Below, in pieces: positions 15,069 through 23,927 of a DNA stretch of 36,508 nt. Source of the DNA: Paracoccaceae bacterium. GTDB taxonomy: Bacteria; Pseudomonadota; Alphaproteobacteria; Rhodobacterales; Rhodobacteraceae. Position numbers and translations under genes: made by a program. Every line of letters starts with the position of its first letter. Within the stretch, counting starts at the first letter, position 1. The notes under the pieces are model-generated. The model did no database searches and had not been told where the DNA came from. It worked only from the letters and a program-made list of their open reading frames with translations. The stretch covers positions 1-36,508 of the forward strand of contig JAFIEE010000012.1 of assembly GCA_020832705.1 (NCBI GenBank), written 5' to 3'.

Positions 15069-16595
15069 TCAGTTCCGGCCCATCACGGCGTTGATATAGT
15101 CCGCCGTATCATAAAGCTGCCCGGCGGTGTCCTGCATGTAGGCGGTCACCGGCCCGGCGCCCAGCGTCATCACCACAATCATCGCCAGCAGCGCCAGCAC
15201 CGCCGCCACCGGCAGGCCCACGGGCTGCGGCGCCATGGCGGCGACGGTGCCGCCGGGGTCGGTGATGCCCTCGGCATGGGGTTTCCAGAAGAGCTGGCTC
15301 CCCGCACGGGCGAGCCCGACGATGGCGATGAGCGAGCCGATCAGGATCGCCGCCCAGACCCAGACCGCGCCGCCATGGTCGCGCACCGCGTCCAGCACCA
15401 GCAGCTTGCCCAGGAACCCCGACAGCGGCGGCATCCCGGCCATGGCGATGGCCCCGGCGAAGAACAGCGAGGCAATCAGACCCGTCTGCGCGATCGGCGG
15501 CAGCACGCCCAGCGCGCAGGTCCCGCGCCGCGATTGCACCATGTCGACGATCAGGAACAGCACGGCGGCGGCAAAGGTCGAATGCACCATGTAATAAAGT
15601 GCGGCCAGCGTGCTTTCGGGGGTGAACACCGCCACCGCGGCGAACATCGTTCCCATGGAGCCGATGGCGGCGAAGGCCACCACGCGGGCCAGGTTGCCGC
15701 CCGCCAGCACGCCCACCATGCCCACGACCAGCGTCAGCACCGCCACCGGCATGATCCAGTCGCCGGGCATGGTGCCGGTGACCTGGGCCTCGGGGCCGAA
15801 GACCAGCGTATAGACCCGGATGATCGCATAGGCGCCGACCTTGGTCATGATTGCGAACAGCGCGGCCACCGGGGCGGGGGCATGGACATAGGTGTTGGGC
15901 AGCCAGAAATGCACCGGCAGCAGCGCGCCCTTGACTGCAAAGACCACCAGCAGCATCGCCGCGCCGGTGCGCAGCAGCGCCACATCGGCCTCGGGCAGGT
16001 CGCGGGCGCGTTCGGCCATGTCGGCCATGTTCAGCGTGCCGGTGACGCCATAGAGCGTGGCCAGCGCGAACACGAACAGGGTAGAGCCCGCCAGGTTGAA
16101 GATCACGTATTGCACGCCCGCGCGCAGCCGTGCCTTGCCGCCCCCGTGGACCATCAGCCCGTAGGAGGCGATCAGCAGCACCTCGAAGAACACGAAAAGG
16201 TTGAACAGGTCACCGGTCAGCATGGCCCCGGTCAGCCCCATCAACTGGAACTGGTAAAGCGCGTGGAAATGCGCCCCGCGCTTGTCCCAGTCGGTGCCGA
16301 CCACATAGACCAGCACCGCCAGCGCCAGCAGAGCCGTCATCACCAGCATCAGCGCCGACAGCCGGTCCAGAACCATGACGATCCCGAAGGGCGCGGGCCA
16401 GTTGCCCAGCTCGTAGACCTCGACCGTGCCGGTGGCGGCGGCGGTGGCCAGCATCAGCGAAATCGCCACCAGCGCGGCGGTCGCGGCCAGCGACAGCACC
16501 CGCTGCAGCCCGATGTCATGGCGCGCCACCAGCACCAGCAGCGGCGCCATCAGCGACGGCAGGATGATCGGCGCTACGATCCAGTGCGACATCAT
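15069..16595 (-). CDS. mrpD: Mrp Na+/H+ antiporter subunit D
   Basis: A 508-residue, about 14-helix proton-translocating subunit related to complex I NuoN/NuoM. Conserved parts visible: FEVLLIASYGL, with the membrane glutamate; VKGALLPVHFWLPNTYVHAPAPV (in part), with the antiporter lysine and the broken-helix His-Phe-Trp; and ALFAIMTKVGAYAIIRV with a second lysine. Its start overlaps the mrpC stop by four bases. With MrpA it forms the likely ion pathway. Confidence 0.95.
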   Translation of the reverse strand: MMSHWIVAPIILPSLMAPLLVLVARHDIGLQRVLSLAATAALVAISLMLATAAATGTVEVYELGNWPAPFGIVMVLDRLSALMLVMTALLALAVLVYVVGTDWDKRGAHFHALYQFQLMGLTGAMLTGDLFNLFVFFEVLLIASYGLMVHGGGKARLRAGVQYVIFNLAGSTLFVFALATLYGVTGTLNMADMAERARDLPEADVALLRTGAAMLLVVFAVKGALLPVHFWLPNTYVHAPAPVAALFAIMTKVGAYAIIRVYTLVFGPEAQVTGTMPGDWIMPVAVLTLVVGMVGVLAGGNLARVVAFAAIGSMGTMFAAVAVFTPESTLAALYYMVHSTFAAAVLFLIVDMVQSRRGTCALGVLPPIAQTGLIASLFFAGAIAMAGMPPLSGFLGKLLVLDAVRDHGGAVWVWAAILIGSLIAIVGLARAGSQLFWKPHAEGITDPGGTVAAMAPQPVGLPVAAVLALLAMIVVMTLGAGPVTAYMQDTAGQLYDTADYINAVMGRN

Positions 16596-16960
16596 GCGTC
16601 TTCTCCGCGCTTGGTCGGCGTTCTGGCCACTTCCGGGTCGGTGTTCTCCATGTCCAGCGCGTCACTGCCCGAGGTCAGGAAGGACACCAGCGCCAGGATC
16701 ACGGTAAACGCGGTCATGCCGAAGGCGATGACGATGGCCGTCAGCGCCAGCGCCTGCGGCAGCGGGTCGGACCAGGGGCCTTCATAGATCTGCACCGGCG
16801 GCTGGTTCAGGGTCAGCCTGCCGCTGGCAAACAGGAACACGTTGACCGCATAGGCCAGCAGCGCCAGCCCCACGACCACCGGAAAGGTCCGCATGCGCAG
16901 CATCAGATAGACACCGGCGGCGGTCAGCAGACCCACGCTGCTTGCAACCACGAACTCCAT
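16592..16960 (-). CDS. mrpC: Mrp Na+/H+ antiporter subunit C
   Basis: A 122-residue, three-helix protein homologous to NuoK of complex I. ALLAYAVNVFLFASGRL and DPLPQALALTAIVIAFGMTAF (in part) are the MrpC/NuoK signatures, including the PQALxLTAIVI block. It starts two bases after the mrpA stop and overlaps mrpD (ATGA). Confidence 0.94.
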   Translation of the reverse strand: MEFVVASSVGLLTAAGVYLMLRMRTFPVVVGLALLAYAVNVFLFASGRLTLNQPPVQIYEGPWSDPLPQALALTAIVIAFGMTAFTVILALVSFLTSGSDALDMENTDPEVARTPTKRGEDA

Positions 16961-16962
16961 CG

Positions 16963-19806
16963 TCAGTGTTCCTCTGCCTTGGCCCGCGGCGTGTCGGCGC
17001 GCGGGTCGATATCCATGGGCTCGCGGTTCACCGTCTCCGAGGTGTGGCGGCCGATCCGCGACAACTCGGCCAGCGCCAGCATCACCGAGCCGACGACGGC
17101 AAGGAACACGCCCACGTCAAAGGCGATGGCACTGGCCAGCTCGAACTCGGACAGCGGCGGGATGGTGTAGTAGTCGAACGCGCTCGACAGGAAGGGCGCA
17201 CCGAAGAACCACGACGCCACCCCGGTCAGCGCGGCAATGATGATCCCCGCGGCAATGATCGCGTGATAGTCGAAGCGCTGGCGCCGCTGCGCCCAGGCGA
17301 ACCCCGAGGCCATGTACTGCATCAGCAGCGCGATGGACACCACCAGCCCGGCGATGAACCCGCCGCCCGGTTCGTTGTGGCCGCGCAGGAAGATGAACAC
17401 CCCCACGGTCAGCGCCACGGGCAGCACCACGCGGGTCGCCACCACCATCATCAGCGGGTGCCGGTCGCCCGCGCGGCGGAAATCGGGCTTGAAATTCGCC
17501 ACCCGGCGTGCGGCGGGGCCGCGCAGCATGGCGTCGACAATGGCATAGATGCCCACCGCGGCGATGCCCAGCACGATGATCTCGCCGAAGGTGTCGAAGC
17601 CGCGGAAGTCCACCAGGATCACATTCACCACATTGGTGCCGCCGCCGCCGGGATAGGACTGCTCCAGGTGGAACCACGAGATGCTGTCATGCGGGCGGGT
17701 CATGATCGCATAGAGCAGCCCGGTCACGCCCAGCCCGGCGAAACCGGCAATCGCCCCGTCGCGCACGCGCCGCCCGGGCGTGCTTTCGACCGGGGTTTCC
17801 TTGGGCAGGTAGTGCAGCGCCAGCAGCAGCAGGATCACCGTCACCACCTCGACCGAAAGCTGGGTCAGCGCCAGGTCGGGGGCCGAGAGATAGGCGAACC
17901 CGATCGAGATGATCAGCCCGATCACCGCCACCATCACCAGCGCCAGCAGGCGGTTGCGGTGCAGCCGCAGCGTCACCACCGTGGCCACGATCAGCAGCAC
18001 CCAGCCGATGGCGGGCAGGACCGAAACCGGCAGCATGTCGCGCGTGCCAGTGCCGTGGGTGCCGCCCATGAAGGCCGCAACACCGAAGATGACCGTGGAG
18101 GCAGTAAAGATCGCCAGATAGCGGGTCATGGCGCCATCGTGCAGCGCGTCGGTCATCCGCTCGGCGCCGCGCGCGCACAGATCGATCAGCGCGTCGAAGA
18201 TCTCCTTCGCCTCGGGGCGGCGGGCATCGTTCCACAATTCCTGGAACAGCGGGTGGAAGCGCAGCACCAGATAGCCCAGACCCACGGCGACAACCGACAT
18301 CAGCAGCGCCATGTTGAACCCGTGCCAGAGCGCCAGCGAGTAATAGGGCAACTCCGCACTGCCGATCACCGCGCCGCCCGTGGTGGCCACCAGCGGCCCC
18401 ACCATGGTGTTCGGAAACAGCCCGATCAGCACCACCAGCACGACCAGCAGCGCGGGCGCGGACCACATGCCGAAGCCCGGATCATGCGGCTTGGCCGGAT
18501 AATCGTCGCGCTTGGGGCCAAGGAAGACATGGACGATGTAGCGCAGGCTGTAGGCGACCGAGAACATGGCGCCGATCGTCACCATCAACCCGAAGAAGAA
18601 GCCCACATCGGCGGCCTGTTCCAGCATCATTTCCTTGGACAGGAAGCCGTTCAGCGGCGGGATACCCGCCATCGACAGCGAGGCGACCGTGGCCAGCACG
18701 AAGGTCACCGGCATCAGCGTGCGCAAGCCCCCCAGGCGCTTGATGTCGCGGGTGTGCGCCTCGTGGTCGATGATCCCGGCGGTCATGAAGAGCGCGGCCT
18801 TGAACGTGGCGTGGTTGATGATGTGGAACACCGCCACCACCGCAGCAACATCGGTGCCAATCCCCAGCAACATGGTGATCAGCCCCAGGTGACTGACCGT
18901 GGAAAACGCCAGCAGCCCTTTCAGGTCATCCTTGAACAGGGCAATCACCGCGCCCATCACCATGGTGATCAGCCCCGCGCCCGCGACCAGCCAGAACCAC
19001 AGGTCCGTCCCCGAGAGCACCGGCCACAACCGCGCCATCAGGAACAGCCCGGCCTTCACCATGGTCGCCGAGTGCAGATAGGCCGACACCGGCGTTGGCG
19101 CGGCCATGGCGTGCGGCAGCCAGAAATGGAACGGGAACTGCGCCGACTTGGTGAACGCGCCGAGCAGGATCAGCACCAGCGCGGGCGCATAGAGGTCGGA
19201 TTGCTGGATCAGCTCGCGGTTTTCCAGAATCACGGTCAGATCATAGCTGCCGACGATATTGCCCAGGATCAGCATGCCGCCGATCAGGGCCAGCCCCCCC
19301 ATGCCGGTCACCGCCAGCGCCATGCGCGCGCCCTGCCGTCCCTCGGGCAGGTGCCGCCAGTAGCCGATCAGCAGGAAGGAGGACAGCGAGGTAAGTTCCC
19401 AGAAGATCAGCAGAAGCAGGATGTTGTCCGACAGGACAATGCCCACCATCGCGCCCTGGAACAGCAGCAGATAGGTGTAGAACTGGCCCATCGGGTCGGA
19501 TTTTGCCAGATAGAAGCGCGCATAAAGGATGATCAGCAGGCCAATGCCCAGGATAAGCCCCGCAAACAGCAGCCCCAGCCCGTCCAGAAAGAAATTGGCG
19601 TTCAGGCCCAGCACCGGCATCCATGTGATCTGCGTCTGGATCACCTCGCCGCGCAGCACCGCCGGGGCATGGATCAGCAGCCCGGTCAGTGCCGTCAGGG
19701 TGACCAGTCCGGTGGCGGTTGCGCAGGTGTTGCGGCCCGCGCGGATCATCAGACCCGGCAGCAAGGCGCCAAGAAAGGGCAGGGCCGCTATCAGAGCTAG
19801 GGACAT
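16963..19806 (-). CDS. mrpA: Mrp Na+/H+ antiporter fused subunit A/B
   Basis: A 947-residue fused protein. Residues 1 to about 780 are MrpA (NuoL-like): FWELTSLSSFLLIGYWRH with the conserved glutamate, TKSAQFPFHFWLPHAMAAPTP (in part) and the MrpA-only C-terminal domain with FDTFGEIIVLGIAAVG. From about residue 790 comes a complete MrpB domain (LRGHNEPGGGFIAGLV, then FDVGVFLAVVGSVMLAL). Fusion of A and B marks group 2 Mrp/Pha systems, such as rhizobial PhaAB, and explains why no separate mrpB exists. The six-gene operon exchanges Na+ (or K+) for H+ and supports pH and salt tolerance. A TTGACA box lies upstream. Confidence 0.95.
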   Translation of the reverse strand: MSLALIAALPFLGALLPGLMIRAGRNTCATATGLVTLTALTGLLIHAPAVLRGEVIQTQITWMPVLGLNANFFLDGLGLLFAGLILGIGLLIILYARFYLAKSDPMGQFYTYLLLFQGAMVGIVLSDNILLLLIFWELTSLSSFLLIGYWRHLPEGRQGARMALAVTGMGGLALIGGMLILGNIVGSYDLTVILENRELIQQSDLYAPALVLILLGAFTKSAQFPFHFWLPHAMAAPTPVSAYLHSATMVKAGLFLMARLWPVLSGTDLWFWLVAGAGLITMVMGAVIALFKDDLKGLLAFSTVSHLGLITMLLGIGTDVAAVVAVFHIINHATFKAALFMTAGIIDHEAHTRDIKRLGGLRTLMPVTFVLATVASLSMAGIPPLNGFLSKEMMLEQAADVGFFFGLMVTIGAMFSVAYSLRYIVHVFLGPKRDDYPAKPHDPGFGMWSAPALLVVLVVLIGLFPNTMVGPLVATTGGAVIGSAELPYYSLALWHGFNMALLMSVVAVGLGYLVLRFHPLFQELWNDARRPEAKEIFDALIDLCARGAERMTDALHDGAMTRYLAIFTASTVIFGVAAFMGGTHGTGTRDMLPVSVLPAIGWVLLIVATVVTLRLHRNRLLALVMVAVIGLIISIGFAYLSAPDLALTQLSVEVVTVILLLLALHYLPKETPVESTPGRRVRDGAIAGFAGLGVTGLLYAIMTRPHDSISWFHLEQSYPGGGGTNVVNVILVDFRGFDTFGEIIVLGIAAVGIYAIVDAMLRGPAARRVANFKPDFRRAGDRHPLMMVVATRVVLPVALTVGVFIFLRGHNEPGGGFIAGLVVSIALLMQYMASGFAWAQRRQRFDYHAIIAAGIIIAALTGVASWFFGAPFLSSAFDYYTIPPLSEFELASAIAFDVGVFLAVVGSVMLALAELSRIGRHTSETVNREPMDIDPRADTPRAKAEEH

Positions 19807-19870
19807 GACGTGACCGTTTCCGTTCTGTTGAGCGGCCGCGGGGGCCAGTGTGCGGATCTTGTGGTATACT

Positions 19871-19899
19871 TAATCCGATATCCCACAAAAGACTGTCAA
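19871..19899 (-). promoter_or_regulatory. Putative promoter of the mrp operon
   Basis: Read on the minus strand, a perfect TTGACA (19899-19894) is followed after 17 bases by GGATTA (19876-19871), in an AT-rich stretch otherwise rare here. The mrpA ATG is about 65 bases downstream. The -35 is strong and the -10 weak, so the exact start is uncertain. Confidence 0.45.
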
Positions 19900-20014
19900 G
19901 ACAAACCGGCAGACATGCGCGACCACCTGACCGCGGCGCGCGCAACTTCCCGATTCGCGGCGGCGTTGTAAAGCGGATTGCCCGGGAAATCGACCGATTT
20001 CGGTATGATATCAC

Positions 20015-21526
20015 TCAGGCGGCAGCCACGGGGGCAGGTCGGCGCGCGGCGCGCAGCGCCTCGAAATGCGCCAGTTCTGCCTGGGTCCATGTGTCGATGT
20101 CCCAGCGCCGCGCCGACTGGCGCAACGCAGCCATGCGGGCCCGCGCTTCCACTGGTTCCATGGCCAGCGCCTGGTCCAGCGCGCTGTCCATCGACGCGTG
20201 CGAGAACGGGTTGACCGGGATCGCGCCGTCCAGCAGCACCGCACAGCCCGCGAATTCCGACAGGATCAGCGCGCCGGGCGCAATGTCCGGCCGCGCGGCA
20301 CAGAATTCGCTGGCCACAAGGTTCAGCCCGTCCGCCAGCGGCGTGATCGAGGCGACATCCGCCGCCGCGTAATAGGCCACCAGGTCGGCCAGGGGGATCG
20401 CCTGACCGATCAGCGCCACCGGTTGCCATTCGAAACTGCCATAGGCGCCGTTGATCCGCCCGGTCAGTTCCTCGATCCGGGCCTGCACCTCCTGATAAGC
20501 GGTCATGTTGCGGTTCGCACCGACCGAGACCAGCATCAGCCGCACCTTGCCACGCAGTTCCGGGCGCCGTTCCAGCAACCGCTCGAAAGCTTCAAGCTGT
20601 TCGATATTGCCCTTGGTGTAATCGGTGCGTGAAACCGACAGGATCAGCTTGCCACCGTTCAGCGCGCCGCGGATCTCGTCGATCTTCCGGGCAACCTCGG
20701 GCGTGGCGGCCAGCCGTTCCACATGGTCGAAGTTCACGCCCACCGGGCTGGTGTGGATCGCAACCTCGCGGCCCGCGTGTTCCAGCTTCAGCGGCATCAC
20801 CCGGTCATTCAGCGCCACACCGGGCTGGAGCATGGTCGCGGGCGTGTCCATGTCCGATGTCAGCCGCACCCCGCGCACCGACCGCGCCACGGCGGCGAAG
20901 TTCTGGGCATAGCGCGGGATGTGAAAGCCGACCGAGTCGCATTGCAGCAACGAGTCCACGATCTCCTCGCGCCAGGGCAGGACGTTGAACATGTCCGGCC
21001 CCGGAAACGGCGTGTGGTGGAAAAAGGCAATGGTGGCATTGGGCTTCAACTGCCGCAGGTAGCCGGGCACCAGCCACAGGTTGTAGTCATGCACCCAGAT
21101 CACGGCATCATCCGTGGCCTGTTCGGCTGCCGCCTCGGCAAAGGCCCAGTTCACGCCGCGAAAGGTGGGCCAGTCTACGGGATCGTAGTTGTAGCGCTCC
21201 TTGAACCCGTGCAGGATGGGCCAGAAGGCCTCTTTCGAGGTGACGTGATAGAAACTGCGCACCTGTTCGGCGGTCAGGGGCAGGCGGCTGACGTCATAGG
21301 TGCCGAAACTGTCCGACACCTCGATCACCGGGTCGAAATCCGGCGCGCCGCCTTCTTCGGCCAGTTTCCACGCGACCCAGGCACCGCGCTGCACCCTGCC
21401 GAAAAACCCCTTCATCGTCGGCACGATTCCGTTGGGGCTGGAATGCTCGCGCAATTCGATGCGCCCGTCCACCTCGACCTCCTCGTAGGGTTGGCGGTGA
21501 TAGACGATGACCAGATCGGATTTCAT
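20015..21526 (-). CDS. ggpS: Glucosylglycerol-phosphate synthase GgpS
   Basis: A 503-residue GT20-family glycosyltransferase that joins ADP-glucose and glycerol-3-phosphate into glucosylglycerol-phosphate, the precursor of the osmolyte glucosylglycerol. It opens with LVIVYHRQPYEE, SSPNGIVPTMKGFF and has TSKEAFWPILHGF, WVHDYNLWLVPGYLRQLKPN (in part) and FNVLPWREEIVDSLL, all as in cyanobacterial GgpS and unlike trehalose-phosphate synthase OtsA, its nearest relative. The nucleotide-sugar site is seen in ITPLADGLNLVASEF and LILSEFAGCA. ATG 21526 overlaps the phosphatase stop by four bases. OtsA remains the main alternative. Confidence 0.82.
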   Translation of the reverse strand: MKSDLVIVYHRQPYEEVEVDGRIELREHSSPNGIVPTMKGFFGRVQRGAWVAWKLAEEGGAPDFDPVIEVSDSFGTYDVSRLPLTAEQVRSFYHVTSKEAFWPILHGFKERYNYDPVDWPTFRGVNWAFAEAAAEQATDDAVIWVHDYNLWLVPGYLRQLKPNATIAFFHHTPFPGPDMFNVLPWREEIVDSLLQCDSVGFHIPRYAQNFAAVARSVRGVRLTSDMDTPATMLQPGVALNDRVMPLKLEHAGREVAIHTSPVGVNFDHVERLAATPEVARKIDEIRGALNGGKLILSVSRTDYTKGNIEQLEAFERLLERRPELRGKVRLMLVSVGANRNMTAYQEVQARIEELTGRINGAYGSFEWQPVALIGQAIPLADLVAYYAAADVASITPLADGLNLVASEFCAARPDIAPGALILSEFAGCAVLLDGAIPVNPFSHASMDSALDQALAMEPVEARARMAALRQSARRWDIDTWTQAELAHFEALRAARRPAPVAAA

Positions 21527-22317
21527 GGCAGTATCTCCGGAGGTTCGGGGTGGAGAGCGTGGGCGTGGATCGCCTCGATGATGCCGGCGGCGCCGATGCC
21601 CTGGCAGACATGGGCACGGGGCAGGGGGCTGACCGCTTCCAGCAACTCGGTCTCGGCCCCGCCGACCACGGCACCATGCAGCCCGGTCTGGAACATGGAG
21701 AGGTCGTTGAGCGTGTCGCCCGCCACCAGCACCCGGTCCGCTTTCACGCCCAGATGATCCAGCAGGCGCAGCAATGACGGCCCCTTGCTGACGCCGCGCG
21801 GCAGGATGTCCAAAAACCGCCCGTGCGAGATCAGCACATCCACGCCCAACTCGGACAGATGCGCCACCTGATCGGGGTGGAAACCGGCGTCGTAATGATA
21901 CGAGAGCCGATACCGGAACGGTGTGTCCTGTTCGCGCAGCGACGGGATGCGCGCGACGGCGGCGCGCAGCGCGCCGGCCCGGTCGCCCCAGGTTTCGGCG
22001 ATTTCGGCCTCCAGTTCGGGGATGGGGCGCACCGCGCGACCGTCGAATCGGGCGATGGTGGTGCCCACGTCGCCGATGACGTGGCACGGCGCGGGCACGA
22101 ACCCGTCGGCGCAGATTTCCGTGATCGCGCCCGGGTCGCGCCCGGTGACGAAGAACAGCGCCACCTCGTCCGCCCGCGCCCGAAGCCAGTCGTAAAGCCG
22201 CGCGCGGTCCTCGCGGGGGCCACCCAGAAAGGTGCCGTCAAGATCGGTTGCCAGCACCATGCGCGCACGATTCGGCGCCGCGCGCGGTCGCTCTGCATGC
22301 TGTGTGTTGTGTCGCAT
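21523..22317 (-). CDS. HAD phosphatase, probable glucosylglycerol-3-phosphate phosphatase
   Basis: A 264-residue HAD-superfamily Mg2+-dependent phosphatase of the sucrose-phosphatase/Cof type: motif I TDLDGTF with nucleophile D25 and acid/base D27, motif II FFVTGRD, motif III lysine in VSKGPSLLRLL and motif IV GDTLNDLSMF. It overlaps ggpS by four bases and presumably removes the phosphate to release glucosylglycerol. In some Pseudomonas species the same two activities are fused in one protein (GgpPS) with the phosphatase first; here they are separate genes in the same order. ATG 22317 was preferred to a TTG at 22353; the ribosome binding site is poor. The specific role is inferred from context. 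Confidence 0.75.
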   Translation of the reverse strand: MRHNTQHAERPRAAPNRARMVLATDLDGTFLGGPREDRARLYDWLRARADEVALFFVTGRDPGAITEICADGFVPAPCHVIGDVGTTIARFDGRAVRPIPELEAEIAETWGDRAGALRAAVARIPSLREQDTPFRYRLSYHYDAGFHPDQVAHLSELGVDVLISHGRFLDILPRGVSKGPSLLRLLDHLGVKADRVLVAGDTLNDLSMFQTGLHGAVVGGAETELLEAVSPLPRAHVCQGIGAAGIIEAIHAHALHPEPPEILP

Positions 22318-22423
22318 GGGGACCAAGATGGAGCGTGCGCGCGGGATGGTCAAATCGGCGGCGGCGATTTGCTGCGCCTGCAGCGCCGCGCTTGTGCAAG
22401 CGGGCGTTTTTGCCCATCAATTG

Positions 22424-22462
22424 AGCAAAAAAGAAGAAAGCCGCCCGAAAACCGGGCGGCTT
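22424..22462 (-). terminator. Rho-independent terminator of the cold-shock gene
   Basis: Read on the minus strand, AAGCCGCCCG and CGGGCGGCTT (22462-22453 and 22447-22438) form a ten-base stem with a five-base loop, followed by TTCTTCTTTTTTGC. It lies about 40 bases after the cold-shock stop. Confidence 0.9.
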
Positions 22463-22502
22463 GAAGCTTCTCGCAATCAGGGATTGCGCGTGCCGGTCAG
22501 GC

Positions 22503-22709
22503 TCAGGCCAGGGCCAGATTGGACGCCGACTGGCGGCCATCACGGCCGGTTTCCATGTCGAAGGTCACTTTCTGACCATCGTCCAGTCCGCGCAGACCGG
22601 CGCGTTCCACCGCCGAGATGTGCACGAACACGTCCTTCGATCCGCCATCGGGCTGGATGAAGCCAAAACCTTTGGTTGCATTGAACCATTTCACGGTGCC
22701 AGTGGCCAT
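22503..22709 (-). CDS. cspA: Cold-shock-domain protein (CspA family)
   Basis: A 68-residue single cold-shock domain, an RNA/ssDNA-binding five-stranded barrel. RNP1 is KGFGFIQ (near 15-21) and RNP2 is VFVHISAV (near 30-37), with GTVKWFNATKGFGF at the start. I chose ATG 22709 because AGGAGTG precedes it at good distance; an upstream ATG at 22730 would put that ribosome binding site inside the gene. It has its own terminator and a long upstream gap (165 bases), as expected for csp genes with regulatory leaders. Confidence 0.95.
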   Translation of the reverse strand: MATGTVKWFNATKGFGFIQPDGGSKDVFVHISAVERAGLRGLDDGQKVTFDMETGRDGRQSASNLALA

Positions 22710-22874
22710 CGTGATCACTCCTGTTTTCATGTGCTGCCCGCGGATTGCGGCAGCTCGGCTCGTCAGTGCAAGATCGAAGTCACTGTAGCCGGTAGCCGAA
22801 AACAGTCGTCGATAGAGATAACGTCGCAGGCAGCTTATGCGCAGATTTCGCGCCGGAATGCAACCTGAATCGCT

Positions 22875-23855
22875 TCAGCGGCGCAACAGCGACGCCATGT
22901 CCAGCATCCGGCAGGAAAACCCCCATTCGTTGTCATACCACCCAAAGACCCGCAGCAGGCCACCGTCGGTGCGGCGGGTTTCCGGCAGGGCCATGACCAC
23001 GCTTTCGGGGCGCGCGCGCAGGTCGGTGGATACAAGCGGGCGGTCAGTCCAGCCGATCACGCCGCCCGCGCTGCGCAAGACCGTGTTGACCGCGGCCTCA
23101 CTGGCCTTGCGGCGCGGCGCGAAGGCCAGGTCGATGGCCGAGACACTGGCCGTGGGCACGCGCACCGCCGCCGCTTCCAGCCGCCCGGCCAGGTCCGGCA
23201 GCACCCGGCCCAGAAGACGCTGCGCGCTGGTGGTGGTGGGCACCATCGACAGCGCGGCAGCGCGCGAGCGCGCCGGGTCGCCGCGCGGGGCGTCCACCGT
23301 GGGCTGGCTGCCGGTGTAGCAATGGATCGTGGTCATCCAGCCGGTATCGATCCCGAAGGCCGCGTCCAGCACGCGGGCCAGCGGCGCCAACGCGTTCGTG
23401 GTGCATGATGCGTTCGAGATCAGGTCGTGCTCCGGGCGCAGATCGGCCTCGTTCGCGCCCAGCACCAGCGTCACTTCTGCGGCGTCCGACGGCCCCGAGA
23501 TCAGCACCCGCTTCGCGCCCGCCCGGATGCCACGGCGCGCCACTTCCACCCGGTCGGCGCGGCCAGTGCATTCCATGACCAGATCCACGCCCGCAAGGTC
23601 CACGTCCGACAGATCGGCGGCATGGGTCAGCCGGAACCGCCGCCCGTCGACCACCAGCGCGCCGGGCTCCAGCGTCACCGTGCCACGCCAGGGGCCGAAG
23701 ACGCTGTCATATTCGAACAGATAGGCGCAGTCCTCGGGGCTTGCGATGTCATTCACTGCCACGATTTCAACATCTGGCCAGCCGCCCCCCAGCCAGGCGC
23801 GCAGCACCGTCCGCCCGATCCGCCCGAAGCCGTTGATCGCCACCGTAAGTGCCAT
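22875..23855 (-). CDS. gap: Glyceraldehyde-3-phosphate dehydrogenase (NAD(P)-dependent)
   Basis: A 326-residue dehydrogenase catalysing the reversible conversion of glyceraldehyde-3-phosphate to 1,3-bisphosphoglycerate. NAD-binding INGFGRIGRTVLR (7-19), active-site SNASCTTN with C151, H178 in TTIHCYTGSQPTVD, and C-terminal WYDNEWGFSCRM. N35-D36 follows the second strand (AVND), suggesting NAD preference. The sequence is a somewhat diverged type, so it is probably a second Gap paralogue; erythrose-4-phosphate dehydrogenase is less likely. The start follows GGAGGG. It lies 72 bases behind bhcD, but a terminator separates them. Confidence 0.88.
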   Translation of the reverse strand: MALTVAINGFGRIGRTVLRAWLGGGWPDVEIVAVNDIASPEDCAYLFEYDSVFGPWRGTVTLEPGALVVDGRRFRLTHAADLSDVDLAGVDLVMECTGRADRVEVARRGIRAGAKRVLISGPSDAAEVTLVLGANEADLRPEHDLISNASCTTNALAPLARVLDAAFGIDTGWMTTIHCYTGSQPTVDAPRGDPARSRAAALSMVPTTTSAQRLLGRVLPDLAGRLEAAAVRVPTASVSAIDLAFAPRRKASEAAVNTVLRSAGGVIGWTDRPLVSTDLRARPESVVMALPETRRTDGGLLRVFGWYDNEWGFSCRMLDMASLLRR

Positions 23856-23873
23856 GTTGCCTGCCCTCCAACA

Positions 23874-23901
23874 TGAAAACGGGCGGCGCCGGGCCGCCCG
23901 T
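23874..23901 (-). terminator. Rho-independent terminator after bhcD
   Basis: On the minus strand ACGGGCGGC (23901-23893) pairs with GCCGCCCGT (23887-23879) around a five-base loop, followed by TTTTC. It closes the bhc operon 27 bases after the bhcD stop and sits just before the gap start, so gap either has its own promoter or depends on read-through. Confidence 0.8.
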
Positions 23902-23927
23902 GACCGTCATCGCTACGCCTGCGCCGC

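Noticed and set aside
14646-19800. Very long open frames on the plus strand opposite the mrp genes (14646-16787 and 16942-19800)
   Set aside because: They are His/Gln/Arg-rich antisense frames caused by GC-biased third positions of mrpA and mrpD; they have no family motifs and no ribosome binding sites.
20015-21526. Trehalose-6-phosphate synthase (OtsA)
   Set aside because: N-terminal and mid-protein motifs match GgpS of cyanobacteria far better than OtsA; kept only as an alternative.
21527-22087. Upstream extension of the ggpS frame
   Set aside because: It runs through the phosphatase gene in another frame with Arg-rich nonsense composition; ATG 21526 is the true start.
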